From the NCBI RefSeq assembly GCF_963669205.1, contig NZ_OY769915.1, positions 284,001 to 348,000 of the forward strand: a stretch of 64,000 nt of DNA, written 5' to 3'. The notes under the pieces were generated by a model, which was given only the letters and a program-made list of their open reading frames with translations, did not search any database and was not told the DNA's origin. The translations under genes were made by a program, and so were the position numbers. Every line of letters begins with the position of its first letter. Within the stretch, counting starts at the first letter, position 1. The stretch is from an uncultured Roseibium sp. (GTDB lineage: Bacteria > Pseudomonadota > Alphaproteobacteria > Rhizobiales > Stappiaceae). Below are positions 1 through 6,554 of this stretch, piece after piece.

Positions 1-2
1 TC

Positions 3-599
3 GGCCCCATCCTTTCTCGCCTGAGAGCGGACGATCTTCCCAATTGCATGCGCGACCTCAAGAACGGCGACGTCGATTTCGTCATTGCATATGAGAGCCG
101 TCACATTCGCTACAATGGACAGGAAGCGGGCGCTGCCAGGGGCAGGAGCGAAGACGCCGACGCACTCACGATCGGCTATGACAGCCTGATCCCCGTCTCC
201 AAGCCTCAGTCGGACGGCACGCCCCTGTTCAGTTTCAGTGCGGACAAGATCGAGATGCCATTCCTGAGATTCGGCGAGGACGCGCCGATCGCGCGCCATC
301 TGGAGCCCCTGTTCAAAGCCGAGGGATTGGGTGACCGGCTCCGGATCGTCTACGAGAATTCCATGGCAGGTGCGCTTCGCATCCGCGCGCGTGACGGCAT
401 GGGGGTGGCCTGGCTGCCACGAAGCCTCGTTGCGCCGGACATGAAGGCCGGCATTCTCGTGCAGACCGGCGCGCCGGACTGGGAAGTGCCGCTTGAAATC
501 AGGCTGTTCCGGCACAGGCCGCATTCAAACCGCGTCACCAGGGCGATTTGGTCCTTTCTTCAGACGAGGCAGTCCGGGGATCTGATGGTCGACGCCTGA
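3..599 (+). CDS. LysR-family transcriptional regulator, C-terminal part (partial at window edge)
   Basis: The frame is open from the window edge at base 3, so the N-terminal helix-turn-helix lies outside. The visible 198 residues look like the effector-binding domain of a LysR-type regulator: a stretch on a gene product that 'senses' (DLKNGDVDFVIAYES), then the conserved tail pattern in which a region such as MAGALRIRARDGMGVAWLPRSLV precedes a short basic C-terminus. That pattern matches the family motif in which Gly-x-Gly-x-Ala-x-Leu-Pro closes the second subdomain. No partner operon is visible on its left. It ends 12 bases before the convergent MarR gene. Ligand and targets cannot be told from this fragment. 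Confidence 0.75.
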   Translation, partial: GPILSRLRADDLPNCMRDLKNGDVDFVIAYESRHIRYNGQEAGAARGRSEDADALTIGYDSLIPVSKPQSDGTPLFSFSADKIEMPFLRFGEDAPIARHLEPLFKAEGLGDRLRIVYENSMAGALRIRARDGMGVAWLPRSLVAPDMKAGILVQTGAPDWEVPLEIRLFRHRPHSNRVTRAIWSFLQTRQSGDLMVDA

Positions 600-611
600 C
601 GCCAGTCCTGC

Positions 612-1070
612 TTATTCGTTCGAAATCAGAGACGAGTCCAGAGCTTCCAGAAGCCGGACCAGCGACGGTTTGATCCGCTCCGCATCAGCCGGGCTGAGGG
701 CCGACAGCAGTCTCGTCTCATGATCCTGCGCTTCCGCGACAAGCTCCGCGCTCAAAGACTGGCCTTCTTCGGTGAGATAGACCCGGACCCGGCGCCCATC
801 GCCCTCGTCGCTTCTCCTGGCAACCAGTCCGCGCTTTTCCATCTGATCGACGATGCGTGTCATGCGCGACTGCTCCATGAGCGAGAAGCGCGCCAATTGG
901 GTGATCATCAATCCGTCCTGGTCGAACAAACAGGCTAGGACGCGCCACTCCGGCACACGTAGCCCCATCTCGCGCACGCGCGCATGGAATTGATGGCTGG
1001 CCGCCTCGCTCGAGGCTGCCAGCAGATAGAGCAGGTATGAAGAAACGAATTTTCCCGGTGCCTGTGCCAA
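612..1070 (-). CDS. MarR-family transcriptional regulator
   Basis: A 152-residue protein of the usual MarR length. An N-terminal helix is followed by a winged helix-turn-helix at about residues 38-105: VPEWRVLACLFDQDG, then a recognition-helix region around QSRMTRIVDQMEKRGLV, then the wing RRSDEGDGRRVRVYLTEEG with the conserved D-x-R-x-x-x-V-x-L-T pattern. A C-terminal dimerisation helix follows. The start is a TTG codon; no better in-frame start exists. It is divergent from the ferredoxin reductase/Rieske oxygenase operon, the classic arrangement for a local repressor. A perfect 16-bp palindrome that fits MarR operators sits before that operon at 1360-1375 and recurs at 4875-4890. The link between this protein and those sites is inference. 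Confidence 0.85.
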   Translation of the reverse strand: MAQAPGKFVSSYLLYLLAASSEAASHQFHARVREMGLRVPEWRVLACLFDQDGLMITQLARFSLMEQSRMTRIVDQMEKRGLVARRSDEGDGRRVRVYLTEEGQSLSAELVAEAQDHETRLLSALSPADAERIKPSLVRLLEALDSSLISNE

Positions 1071-1142
1071 TGAATGTCCCCGACGTGCGCAAATTCAGCT
1101 CAAACCCGGAGGTTCTTTGAAAGAAGACGAACTGCAACCCGG

Positions 1143-1251
1143 CCTCATCCTGAGGAGGACCAATCGGTCCGTCTCGAAGGATGTGCGGCGACCGCATCGG
1201 ATCGCGTCCCATCTTTCGAGGCTCCGCTACGCTGCGCACTTCAAGATGAGG
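1143..1251. repeat. Intergenic long palindromic repeat
   Basis: A nested inverted repeat. The outer arms are CCTCATCCTGAGG (1143-1155) and its imperfect complement ending at 1251 (CTTCAAGATGAGG). The inner arms are CTCGAAGGATG (1173-1183) and CATCTTTCGAG (1210-1220), 10 of 11 paired. A small GGACC-AATC-GGTCC hairpin lies between them. Dispersed intergenic palindromes with this CTCATCCTGAGG...CTCGAAGGATG wording are common in Rhizobiales. It lies in the 327-base gap between the MarR gene and the reductase gene and carries no credible coding sequence. Confidence 0.65.
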
Positions 1252-1347
1252 TTTGCAGCTTGGTGGCCGGGGTTGTCTTCAGTCGCAGAAGCCTCGGGGA
1301 GCTCCCATCCTGTCGTTTAGCCCGGAACATTTCGGAAAAAAAGAGGC

Positions 1348-1376
1348 TTGACTCAATTTATATGAAATTTCATATT
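1348..1376 (+). promoter_or_regulatory. Candidate promoter overlapped by a perfect 16-bp palindromic operator
   Basis: TTGACT (1348-1353) and CATATT (1371-1376) are separated by exactly 17 bases. The 16-bp palindrome ATATGAAATTTCATAT (1360-1375) fills the spacer and enters the -10 box. A bound repressor here would block RNA polymerase. A near copy, ATATGCAGTTTCATAT, lies at 4875-4890 before the TRAP operon. The divergent MarR regulator is the obvious candidate ligand-responsive repressor. The palindrome is seen directly; promoter activity and the binding protein are inferred. Confidence 0.6.
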
Positions 1377-1397
1377 TATTGACGGGAGGAGCCGCCG

Positions 1398-2330
1398 GTG
1401 AAACTTGTTCTTGAAAGCGTGGAGAAGGAAACGGATCTGATCTCCGTCTTCAGGTTCGCGGCGGCGGACGGGTCTGCGCTGCCCGCTTACGAACCAGGCA
1501 CACATGTCGATTTCGATCTCGGGCCGGCAGGGACCCGTTCCTATTCCCTGATTGACTGGCCGCAGGCGTCCGGCACGTTTGACGTCGCCGTGCAGCGCGA
1601 AGACGAAGGCCAGGGCGGTTCGAAAGCCATGCACGGCCTTGCTGCCGGACAGGAACTGTCCGCAAGCGGGCCGAAGAACGACTTCCCGCTTGCCGGAAAT
1701 CCCGGTTTTTCGCTCTTGCTGGCCGGCGGCATCGGCATCACGCCGCTGATCTCGATGGCAACGCGCCTTCAACAGGACGGCTTGCCCTTCGAGTTGCACT
1801 ACGCGGCCCGCACCGCGTCCAGAATGGGCTTCGCCGACAGTTTGAGGGCGGCGTTCGGGGCGGCCGTCAATCTCTATTTGGACGATGCAGAACCGATCGA
1901 CCTCGCCGCACTGCTCAAGGCCCAGCCCGGTGGGACGGATGTTTACATATGCGGCCCGAAAGGCATGATCGACGCGGCACGCAGTGCGGCGTCGGATGCC
2001 GGAATTCCCGATGGTTCGGTTCACGTCGAGCTTTTCACATCGCCGGAACAGCGAGACGGTGACACGTCGTTCGAAGTGGAGGTTCACGAAACCGGACAGG
2101 TCGTGACCGTCGCTCCTGGCCAGACGATCATCGAGGCCCTCGAAGAGGCTGGTCTCGACGTCATATATGATTGCCAGCGCGGCGATTGCGGCATTTGCCA
2201 GACGGACGTGATCAGCGGTGAGCCCGATCACCGTGATGTGGTGCTGTCGGATGCGGAAAAGGCATCCGGCAAGGTCATGCAGATCTGCGTCAGCCGGGCA
2301 AGGTCCGCCCGCCTGGTGCTTGATCTGTAA
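1398..2330 (+). CDS. PDR/VanB-type oxygenase reductase (flavin, NAD(P)H, C-terminal [2Fe-2S])
   Basis: A 310-residue electron-transfer protein that would pass electrons from NAD(P)H through flavin to a plant-type ferredoxin centre and on to the Rieske oxygenase encoded next. Order of parts: flavin-binding beta-barrel with RSYSL (about residue 48); nucleotide-binding domain with GGIGITPLISM (about 110-120) and CGPKGMIDA (about 190); and a C-terminal [2Fe-2S] domain with Cys-x4-Cys-x2-Cys (CQRGDCGIC, about 262-270) and a fourth Cys near 300. This is the phthalate dioxygenase reductase/VanB layout. The start is GTG, chosen because GGGAGGA lies 7 bases upstream. It is first in a three-gene operon. 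Confidence 0.9.
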   Translation: MKLVLESVEKETDLISVFRFAAADGSALPAYEPGTHVDFDLGPAGTRSYSLIDWPQASGTFDVAVQREDEGQGGSKAMHGLAAGQELSASGPKNDFPLAGNPGFSLLLAGGIGITPLISMATRLQQDGLPFELHYAARTASRMGFADSLRAAFGAAVNLYLDDAEPIDLAALLKAQPGGTDVYICGPKGMIDAARSAASDAGIPDGSVHVELFTSPEQRDGDTSFEVEVHETGQVVTVAPGQTIIEALEEAGLDVIYDCQRGDCGICQTDVISGEPDHRDVVLSDAEKASGKVMQICVSRARSARLVLDL

Positions 2331-2373
2331 CCGCTACAAACGGTCAGCGGCGCAGACCGGAGGAGGAGCCAGC

Positions 2374-3684
2374 ATGCGGACAGCCAGCGAGATAACCGCC
2401 CTTTTCACCGGGCCCCAGGTGCACCGGGACGTTTACACCAGTCCGGAGATCTACCGGCTGGAAATGGCGCATCTCTTCACGAACACCTGGGTGTTCGTCG
2501 GTCACGAAAGCCAGACGCCCAAAAAAGGCGACTACTTCACGACTCAGGTCGGCGATCAGCCCGTCATTCAGGTCCGGCATTCGGATGGCGAAATTTATGT
2601 CCTGTTCAACCGGTGCCCGCACAAGGGCACCAAGATCGCCATCGACCGGGAAGGCAACACCGGCAAGTTCTTCCGCTGTCCCTACCATGCCTGGTCGTTC
2701 AAGACGAATGGCTGCCTTCTCGCGATCCCGCTGAAGAAGGGCTACGAGGATACGGGCTTTGAGAACAGCGAAAGCGCGAAGGGCATGACGCCGGTCGGGG
2801 CCGTGCGCAACTATCGCGGTTTCGTGTTTGCAAGGCTCGCACCTGAGGGTATCGGTTTTGAAGACTATTTCGGAGGAAGCCTGAGTTCGATCGACAACAT
2901 GGTCGACCGGTCTCCGGAAGGGCGCCTGGAGATTGCCGGGCCGCCCCTGCGCTACATGCACAAATGCAATTGGAAGATGCTCGTCGAAAACCAGACGGAC
3001 ACCTGCCATCCGATGGTTGCCCATGAGAGTTCTGCCGGAACCGCGGTCAACATCTGGAAGGAGATGGGCAACCCGGAGCCACGTCCGCCGGCAATGGAAA
3101 TCATCGCCCCCTTCATGTCGCCCTACGAGTTCTTTGAAAAGATGGGGATCCGCACCTGGCCGAACGGCCACGGCCATACCGGCGTTCACCATTCCATTCA
3201 TTCCGACTACTCCGCGATCCCCGGCTATTTCGAGTCCCTGTGCGAGGCCTATGGCGAGGACCGCGCCAAGGCGATCCTGGACGAGAACCGGCACAACACG
3301 GTCTATTTCCCGAACATCATGATCAAGGGGCCGATCCAGCAGCTTCGGAACTTCATTCCGCTCGGGCCGGACAAGACCCTCGTGGAGAGTTACATCTACC
3401 GGCTCGTCGGAGCCCCGGATCAGCTGCTGGCGCGCACGGCCATGTACAATCGCATGATCAACGCGCCGACATCCATTGTCGGGCACGACGATCTGGAAAT
3501 GTATGAACGGGCGCAGGAAGGCCTGATGACGAACGGCATGGAGTGGGTCAACGTCCAGAGGCTCAGGACCGGAGACGAGGACTTTGCCGAGGAGGCCGTC
3601 GAAAACGGCACCACCGAGCGCCAGATGCGCAACCAGTTCGATGCCTGGGTGAAGTTCATGACAGTCTCGATGGAGGACGCGTGA
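2374..3684 (+). CDS. Rieske non-heme iron oxygenase, alpha (large) subunit
   Basis: A 436-residue catalytic subunit of a ring-hydroxylating oxygenase system. The Rieske [2Fe-2S] motif is complete: Cys-Pro-His ... Cys-x2-His (CPHKG and CPYHAW, about residues 81-102). The mononuclear iron site is recognisable as NWKMLVENQTDTCHPMVAH, giving Asp-x2-His and a following His. The ATG at 2374 is chosen over upstream in-frame starts because AGGAGGAG lies just before it and the upstream part overlaps the reductase gene. It overlaps the beta subunit start by one base. The length and the alpha+beta layout resemble benzoate/anthranilate-type dioxygenases, but the substrate cannot be read from sequence. 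Its neighbours, a TRAP importer and ectoine-degradation genes, leave open a non-aromatic ring substrate. Confidence 0.9.
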   Translation: MRTASEITALFTGPQVHRDVYTSPEIYRLEMAHLFTNTWVFVGHESQTPKKGDYFTTQVGDQPVIQVRHSDGEIYVLFNRCPHKGTKIAIDREGNTGKFFRCPYHAWSFKTNGCLLAIPLKKGYEDTGFENSESAKGMTPVGAVRNYRGFVFARLAPEGIGFEDYFGGSLSSIDNMVDRSPEGRLEIAGPPLRYMHKCNWKMLVENQTDTCHPMVAHESSAGTAVNIWKEMGNPEPRPPAMEIIAPFMSPYEFFEKMGIRTWPNGHGHTGVHHSIHSDYSAIPGYFESLCEAYGEDRAKAILDENRHNTVYFPNIMIKGPIQQLRNFIPLGPDKTLVESYIYRLVGAPDQLLARTAMYNRMINAPTSIVGHDDLEMYERAQEGLMTNGMEWVNVQRLRTGDEDFAEEAVENGTTERQMRNQFDAWVKFMTVSMEDA

Positions 3685-4157
3685 TGCCGGTTTCACGGGA
3701 ACAGGTCATCGACTTCATTTATGACGAGGCGCGCATGCTCGACGAGGGCCGCTATGACGAATGGCTGTCCCTCTGGCTCGAGAACGGCCACTACTGGATG
3801 CCGCTCGACTACAAGCAGACCGATCCGCACCTGGTGACGTCATTGCTCTACGAGGACATGTTCATGCTGCGGCTGCGGGTCGAGCGGCTGAACGGCGCCA
3901 GGACTTTCAGCCAGAAGCCCAAGAGCCGCTGCCACCATGTCATCCAGCGTCCCTTTATCGACGAGATGAGCGAAGACCGCGTCGTGACCAACACCTCGAT
4001 GCACTATGTCGAAACCCGCCTCGACGAGCAGTTCCTGCTGGCCCTGACCGCGGTCCACGAGCTTGCGGTCGTGGATGGTGCGATCAGGATCGCGAACAAG
4101 CGGGTCGACATCCTGAACAGCGACGCTGCGTTCGGAAACATCCAGCTTCTGCCGTGA
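3684..4157 (+). CDS. Ring-hydroxylating oxygenase, beta (small) subunit
   Basis: A 157-residue protein with the SnoaL/NTF2-like fold typical of dioxygenase beta subunits: the opening helix IDFIYDEARMLDEGRYDEWLSLW, then YWMPLDY and the conserved RLRVERL and RCHHVIQ segments. The beta subunit is structural and supports the alpha3beta3 hexamer. The ATG at 3684 overlaps the alpha stop (TGATG), which implies translational coupling. It is slightly short for the family (160-180 residues) but has all parts. It is last gene of the reductase-alpha-beta operon and is followed by a convergent thioesterase. Confidence 0.88.
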   Translation: MPVSREQVIDFIYDEARMLDEGRYDEWLSLWLENGHYWMPLDYKQTDPHLVTSLLYEDMFMLRLRVERLNGARTFSQKPKSRCHHVIQRPFIDEMSEDRVVTNTSMHYVETRLDEQFLLALTAVHELAVVDGAIRIANKRVDILNSDAAFGNIQLLP

Positions 4158-4169
4158 GCCTGCCAGACC

Positions 4170-4589
4170 TCAGTCTGCTTCAGGGATACATGCCAGCAGC
4201 GCTGCCTTCACATCATCCGGCCAGGGGATGGATGTGTGTTCATCCAGGTTGCTGGCCGCCAGCACCTGCGTGCTCGACCAGCGTTTCTGACCCTTGCAGC
4301 TGATTTCATGATGAATGGTGACCGACGACCGGCCGACACGTTGCACCGTGACCTCGAATTCGAGCTCTTCGCCGAAGAAGGACGGGCTTGAGAAGTCGCT
4401 GGAGATATGGACCGTCGGCGTCCCCCAGCGCTCTTCCCAGATGATCTTGTGCCAGGGGTAGCCGAGTTCCAGCCAGAACTCCTCGTTCACGCCGTTGAGG
4501 ATATTCAGATAGGACGGAAAATAGGCGGTCCCGGAGATGTCGCAGTCGCCGAAATTGAGCATGCGTTTGGTTTTGAACGGTATTTCCAA
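4170..4589 (-). CDS. Hotdog-fold acyl-CoA thioesterase (4-hydroxybenzoyl-CoA thioesterase family)
   Basis: About 139 residues. The N-terminal FGDCDISGTAYFPSYLNIL matches the family signature in which an Asp (D-x-D/D-x-x-G-x-x-Y/F) activates water for hydrolysis of a thioester. VHISSDFSSPSFFGEELEFEVTVQRVGRSSVTIHHEI is the central hotdog strand set. The start chosen is TTG at 4589, because GAGGGAGG stands six bases upstream; a GTG at 4616 is also in frame but lacks such a site. It is convergent with the Rieske operon and divergent from the TRAP operon. It probably acts on a CoA thioester made in the local aromatic or heterocyclic pathway; the substrate is unknown. Confidence 0.8.
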   Translation of the reverse strand: MEIPFKTKRMLNFGDCDISGTAYFPSYLNILNGVNEEFWLELGYPWHKIIWEERWGTPTVHISSDFSSPSFFGEELEFEVTVQRVGRSSVTIHHEISCKGQKRWSSTQVLAASNLDEHTSIPWPDDVKAALLACIPEAD

Positions 4590-4655
4590 TGCGTTCCTCC
4601 CTCGTCTTTGTGCCACCTATACAATGGATCGGTTTCCGGATGCACCGGATTTTGC

Positions 4656-4676
4656 CAAACACAACATTTGTGTTTG
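4656..4676. promoter_or_regulatory. Inverted repeat CAAACACA-N5-TGTGTTTG, candidate operator
   Basis: Two perfect 8-base arms separated by five bases lie in the 396-base gap between the thioesterase and the TRAP gene. The same gap holds two copies of TGCACCGGAT (4641-4650 and 4751-4760) and a related TTGCACCGGG near 4725. Its position, upstream of the thioesterase start, suggests a transcription factor site. No regulator can be assigned with confidence. Confidence 0.4.
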
Positions 4677-4874
4677 CATTTATCGTCCGGTCGGTCAATA
4701 ATACACCTATGCCTGTCTGACGGACTTGCACCGGGAATTTCATATCCGTTTGCACCGGATCGAACGGGTGATGCAAAGGAAAATGATTGTCTTGTCATAC
4801 GCTTACGTAAGGGCGTCAGGATATGGACAGGCAATGCCAACATGAAACATACGCTTTCTCGCGCTGCGAAAAAT

Positions 4875-4890
4875 ATATGCAGTTTCATAT
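4875..4890. promoter_or_regulatory. Second copy of the MarR-type palindrome (ATATGCAGTTTCATAT)
   Basis: 14 of 16 bases match the perfect palindrome at 1360-1375. It lies about 95 bases before the TRAP substrate-binding protein start, in an AT-rich patch that is followed by a TTGACA hexamer at 4894-4899. The conserved spacing of the ATATG/CATAT half-sites suggests the same regulator acts on the oxygenase operon and the TRAP operon. Confidence 0.5.
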
Positions 4891-4985
4891 TTCTTGACAA
4901 GCAGCGGCGTTGAAGGGAAGATTTGAAGGTCGGTCTCGGGCGCGGAGGAATTGCCGTTTTGAGACATATTCCGAGGGAGAGGAAA

Positions 4986-6002
4986 ATGAAGTCGCTTATC
5001 AGGATCGCAGGTGCCACGGCTGTTTCGCTCTGCCTGAGCGTATCTGCGCTTTCGGCTGAAACTGTTCTGAAAATTTCAAGCTGGCTGCCGCCCACGCACG
5101 GCATCAACACGGAAATCTTCGCTGGCCTCATCGACATGATGGAAAAGTCGACAGACGGCGAGGTCTCCGGTGAACTGGTCTTCGGTCTGGCGCCGCCGCC
5201 AGCCCAGATGGACCTGATCCTTGATGGCGCCGCAGACATTGCCATCATCTTCCACGGCTATCAGCCCGGCCGGTTCGTGGCGACGAAGCTGATCGAACTT
5301 CCCGGTTACGAAGGCAGCGCCGAGGCAGCCTCCGTCGCTTACTGGCGCGTGCACGAGGAACATCTCGACAAGCTCGACGAACACCGGGGTGTGAAGGTTA
5401 TCTCTCTCAACACGCACGGTCCCGGTCAGATCCATTCGAGCAAGGACGTCGCAAGCCTTGCCGACATGGACGGCCTGAAGACCCGCATCGGCGGCGGTGT
5501 TGCCGGTGATGTCGGAGCCGCGCTGGGCCTCATCGGCATCAACGTGCCCGCGCCCAAGGTCTATGAGACGCTCGATTCCGGGGCGGCGGATGCCGTTGCC
5601 ATGAATGTCGGCGAACGGGTCGGTTTCAAGCTGAACGAGGTTGCCAAGAACCTCTACGATATGCCCGGCGGGCTCTATCGCGGTTCGTTCGCGATCATCA
5701 TGAGTCAGGAAAAGTTCGACAGCCTGCCCGAGGAAGTTCAGAAGGCGCTCGATGAGAACGTCTTCGGTGAACCGGCGAGCCGCATGGCCGGCGCTGCCTG
5801 GGACAAGTCCGACAAGATCGCCTATGAAGCGACCAACAGCGCTGAAGGCACCAAGATCACGCCTGCGAGCGAGGACGACGTCGCTGCGTTCGAGAAGATC
5901 GCTGGCGAAGTCAAGGCCAAGGTGCTGGCGGAACTGACGGAAGCCGGTCTTGACGCCGAAGCGGCCTATGAAATGGTCAAGAAGGAAATGGCGGGCAACT
6001 GA
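4986..6002 (+). CDS. dctP: TRAP transporter substrate-binding protein (DctP family)
   Basis: A 338-residue periplasmic solute receptor. A signal peptide (MKSLIRIAGATAVSLCLSVSALSA, cleavage after about residue 24) precedes the mature start ETVLKISSWLPPTHG. The family fold is recognised by the run DGLKTRIGGGVAGDVGAALG, with the conserved Arg that normally pairs with a substrate carboxylate, and by DAVAMNVGERVGFKLNEVAKN. The start is the ATG after GAGGGAGAGGA. It leads a dctPQM operon and delivers its ligand to the membrane subunits encoded next. The ligand is unknown: the shared palindrome points to the Rieske pathway substrate, whereas the downstream eut/doe genes point to an ectoine-like solute. 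It does not obviously resemble TeaA/UehA. Confidence 0.9.
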   Translation: MKSLIRIAGATAVSLCLSVSALSAETVLKISSWLPPTHGINTEIFAGLIDMMEKSTDGEVSGELVFGLAPPPAQMDLILDGAADIAIIFHGYQPGRFVATKLIELPGYEGSAEAASVAYWRVHEEHLDKLDEHRGVKVISLNTHGPGQIHSSKDVASLADMDGLKTRIGGGVAGDVGAALGLIGINVPAPKVYETLDSGAADAVAMNVGERVGFKLNEVAKNLYDMPGGLYRGSFAIIMSQEKFDSLPEEVQKALDENVFGEPASRMAGAAWDKSDKIAYEATNSAEGTKITPASEDDVAAFEKIAGEVKAKVLAELTEAGLDAEAAYEMVKKEMAGN

Positions 6003-6010
6003 CCGCAACA

Positions 6011-6036
6011 GGTGGTCCGGAGCCCTCCGGACCACC
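6011..6036 (+). terminator. Stem-loop between dctP and dctQ (probable mRNA-stability or attenuation element)
   Basis: A perfect 10-bp stem GGTGGTCCGG/CCGGACCACC with a 6-base loop starts 8 bases after the dctP stop codon. No U-run follows, so it is not a standard full terminator. Such hairpins after solute-binding protein genes commonly raise the amount of receptor relative to the membrane subunits. The second TRAP operon carries an equivalent hairpin at 44085-44107. Confidence 0.6.
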
Positions 6037-6056
6037 GGCTTTCCAGAGGAACAGAC

Positions 6057-6554
6057 GTGTCGCAATTTCTGAAGCTTGCAGCCAGGCTGCCGGCCCTTCT
6101 TGCCGCGCTCGCGCTTTTTGTCCTGATGGTCATGACATTCTGCGACGTCGTGCTGCGCTCGGTTTTCAATGCACCGATTGAAGTGGCTGCGGACATGACC
6201 CGCCTTCTGATGGCGATCACGGTGTTTTCGGTGTTGCCGGTCGTGTCGGCGCAGGGGGGCCATATCAGCGTTGACCTGCTCGACGGGGTCTTCAAGAGAA
6301 ACCATCTCACGCGCTGGCGGGATGCCTTCACCAACCTGTTCTGCGGTGTCATCCTGATCTGGCCGGCGGAACGCGTTTATGTTCTGGCCGAGCGCAGCCG
6401 CTCCTATGGCGACGTTATGGAATATCTCAGGCTGCCGCTCCATTTCGTCGGCTGGTTCATTGCTGCCGTCACCGCGATCACCGCCGTCGTTCTTGTCGTC
6501 CGGGGCCTCGGTTATCTGTTTGCACCGAAACTGATGGGCGGGTCGGATGCTTGA
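6057..6554 (+). CDS. dctQ: TRAP transporter small membrane subunit (DctQ family)
   Basis: A 165-residue membrane protein with four predicted helices: about residues 8-30 (LPALLAALALFVLMVMTFCDVVLR), 45-65, 85-105 and 125-150. It partners the large permease. GTG at 6057 is taken as start because AGAGGA lies seven bases upstream; the frame opens earlier, but that part encodes the intergenic hairpin. It overlaps dctM by eight bases, so the two membrane subunits are translationally coupled. Confidence 0.85.
   Translation: MSQFLKLAARLPALLAALALFVLMVMTFCDVVLRSVFNAPIEVAADMTRLLMAITVFSVLPVVSAQGGHISVDLLDGVFKRNHLTRWRDAFTNLFCGVILIWPAERVYVLAERSRSYGDVMEYLRLPLHFVGWFIAAVTAITAVVLVVRGLGYLFAPKLMGGSDA

Noticed and set aside
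1074..1382. A 102-codon forward frame before the reductase gene
   Set aside because: It runs through the palindromic repeat and the promoter/operator and has no protein-like features.
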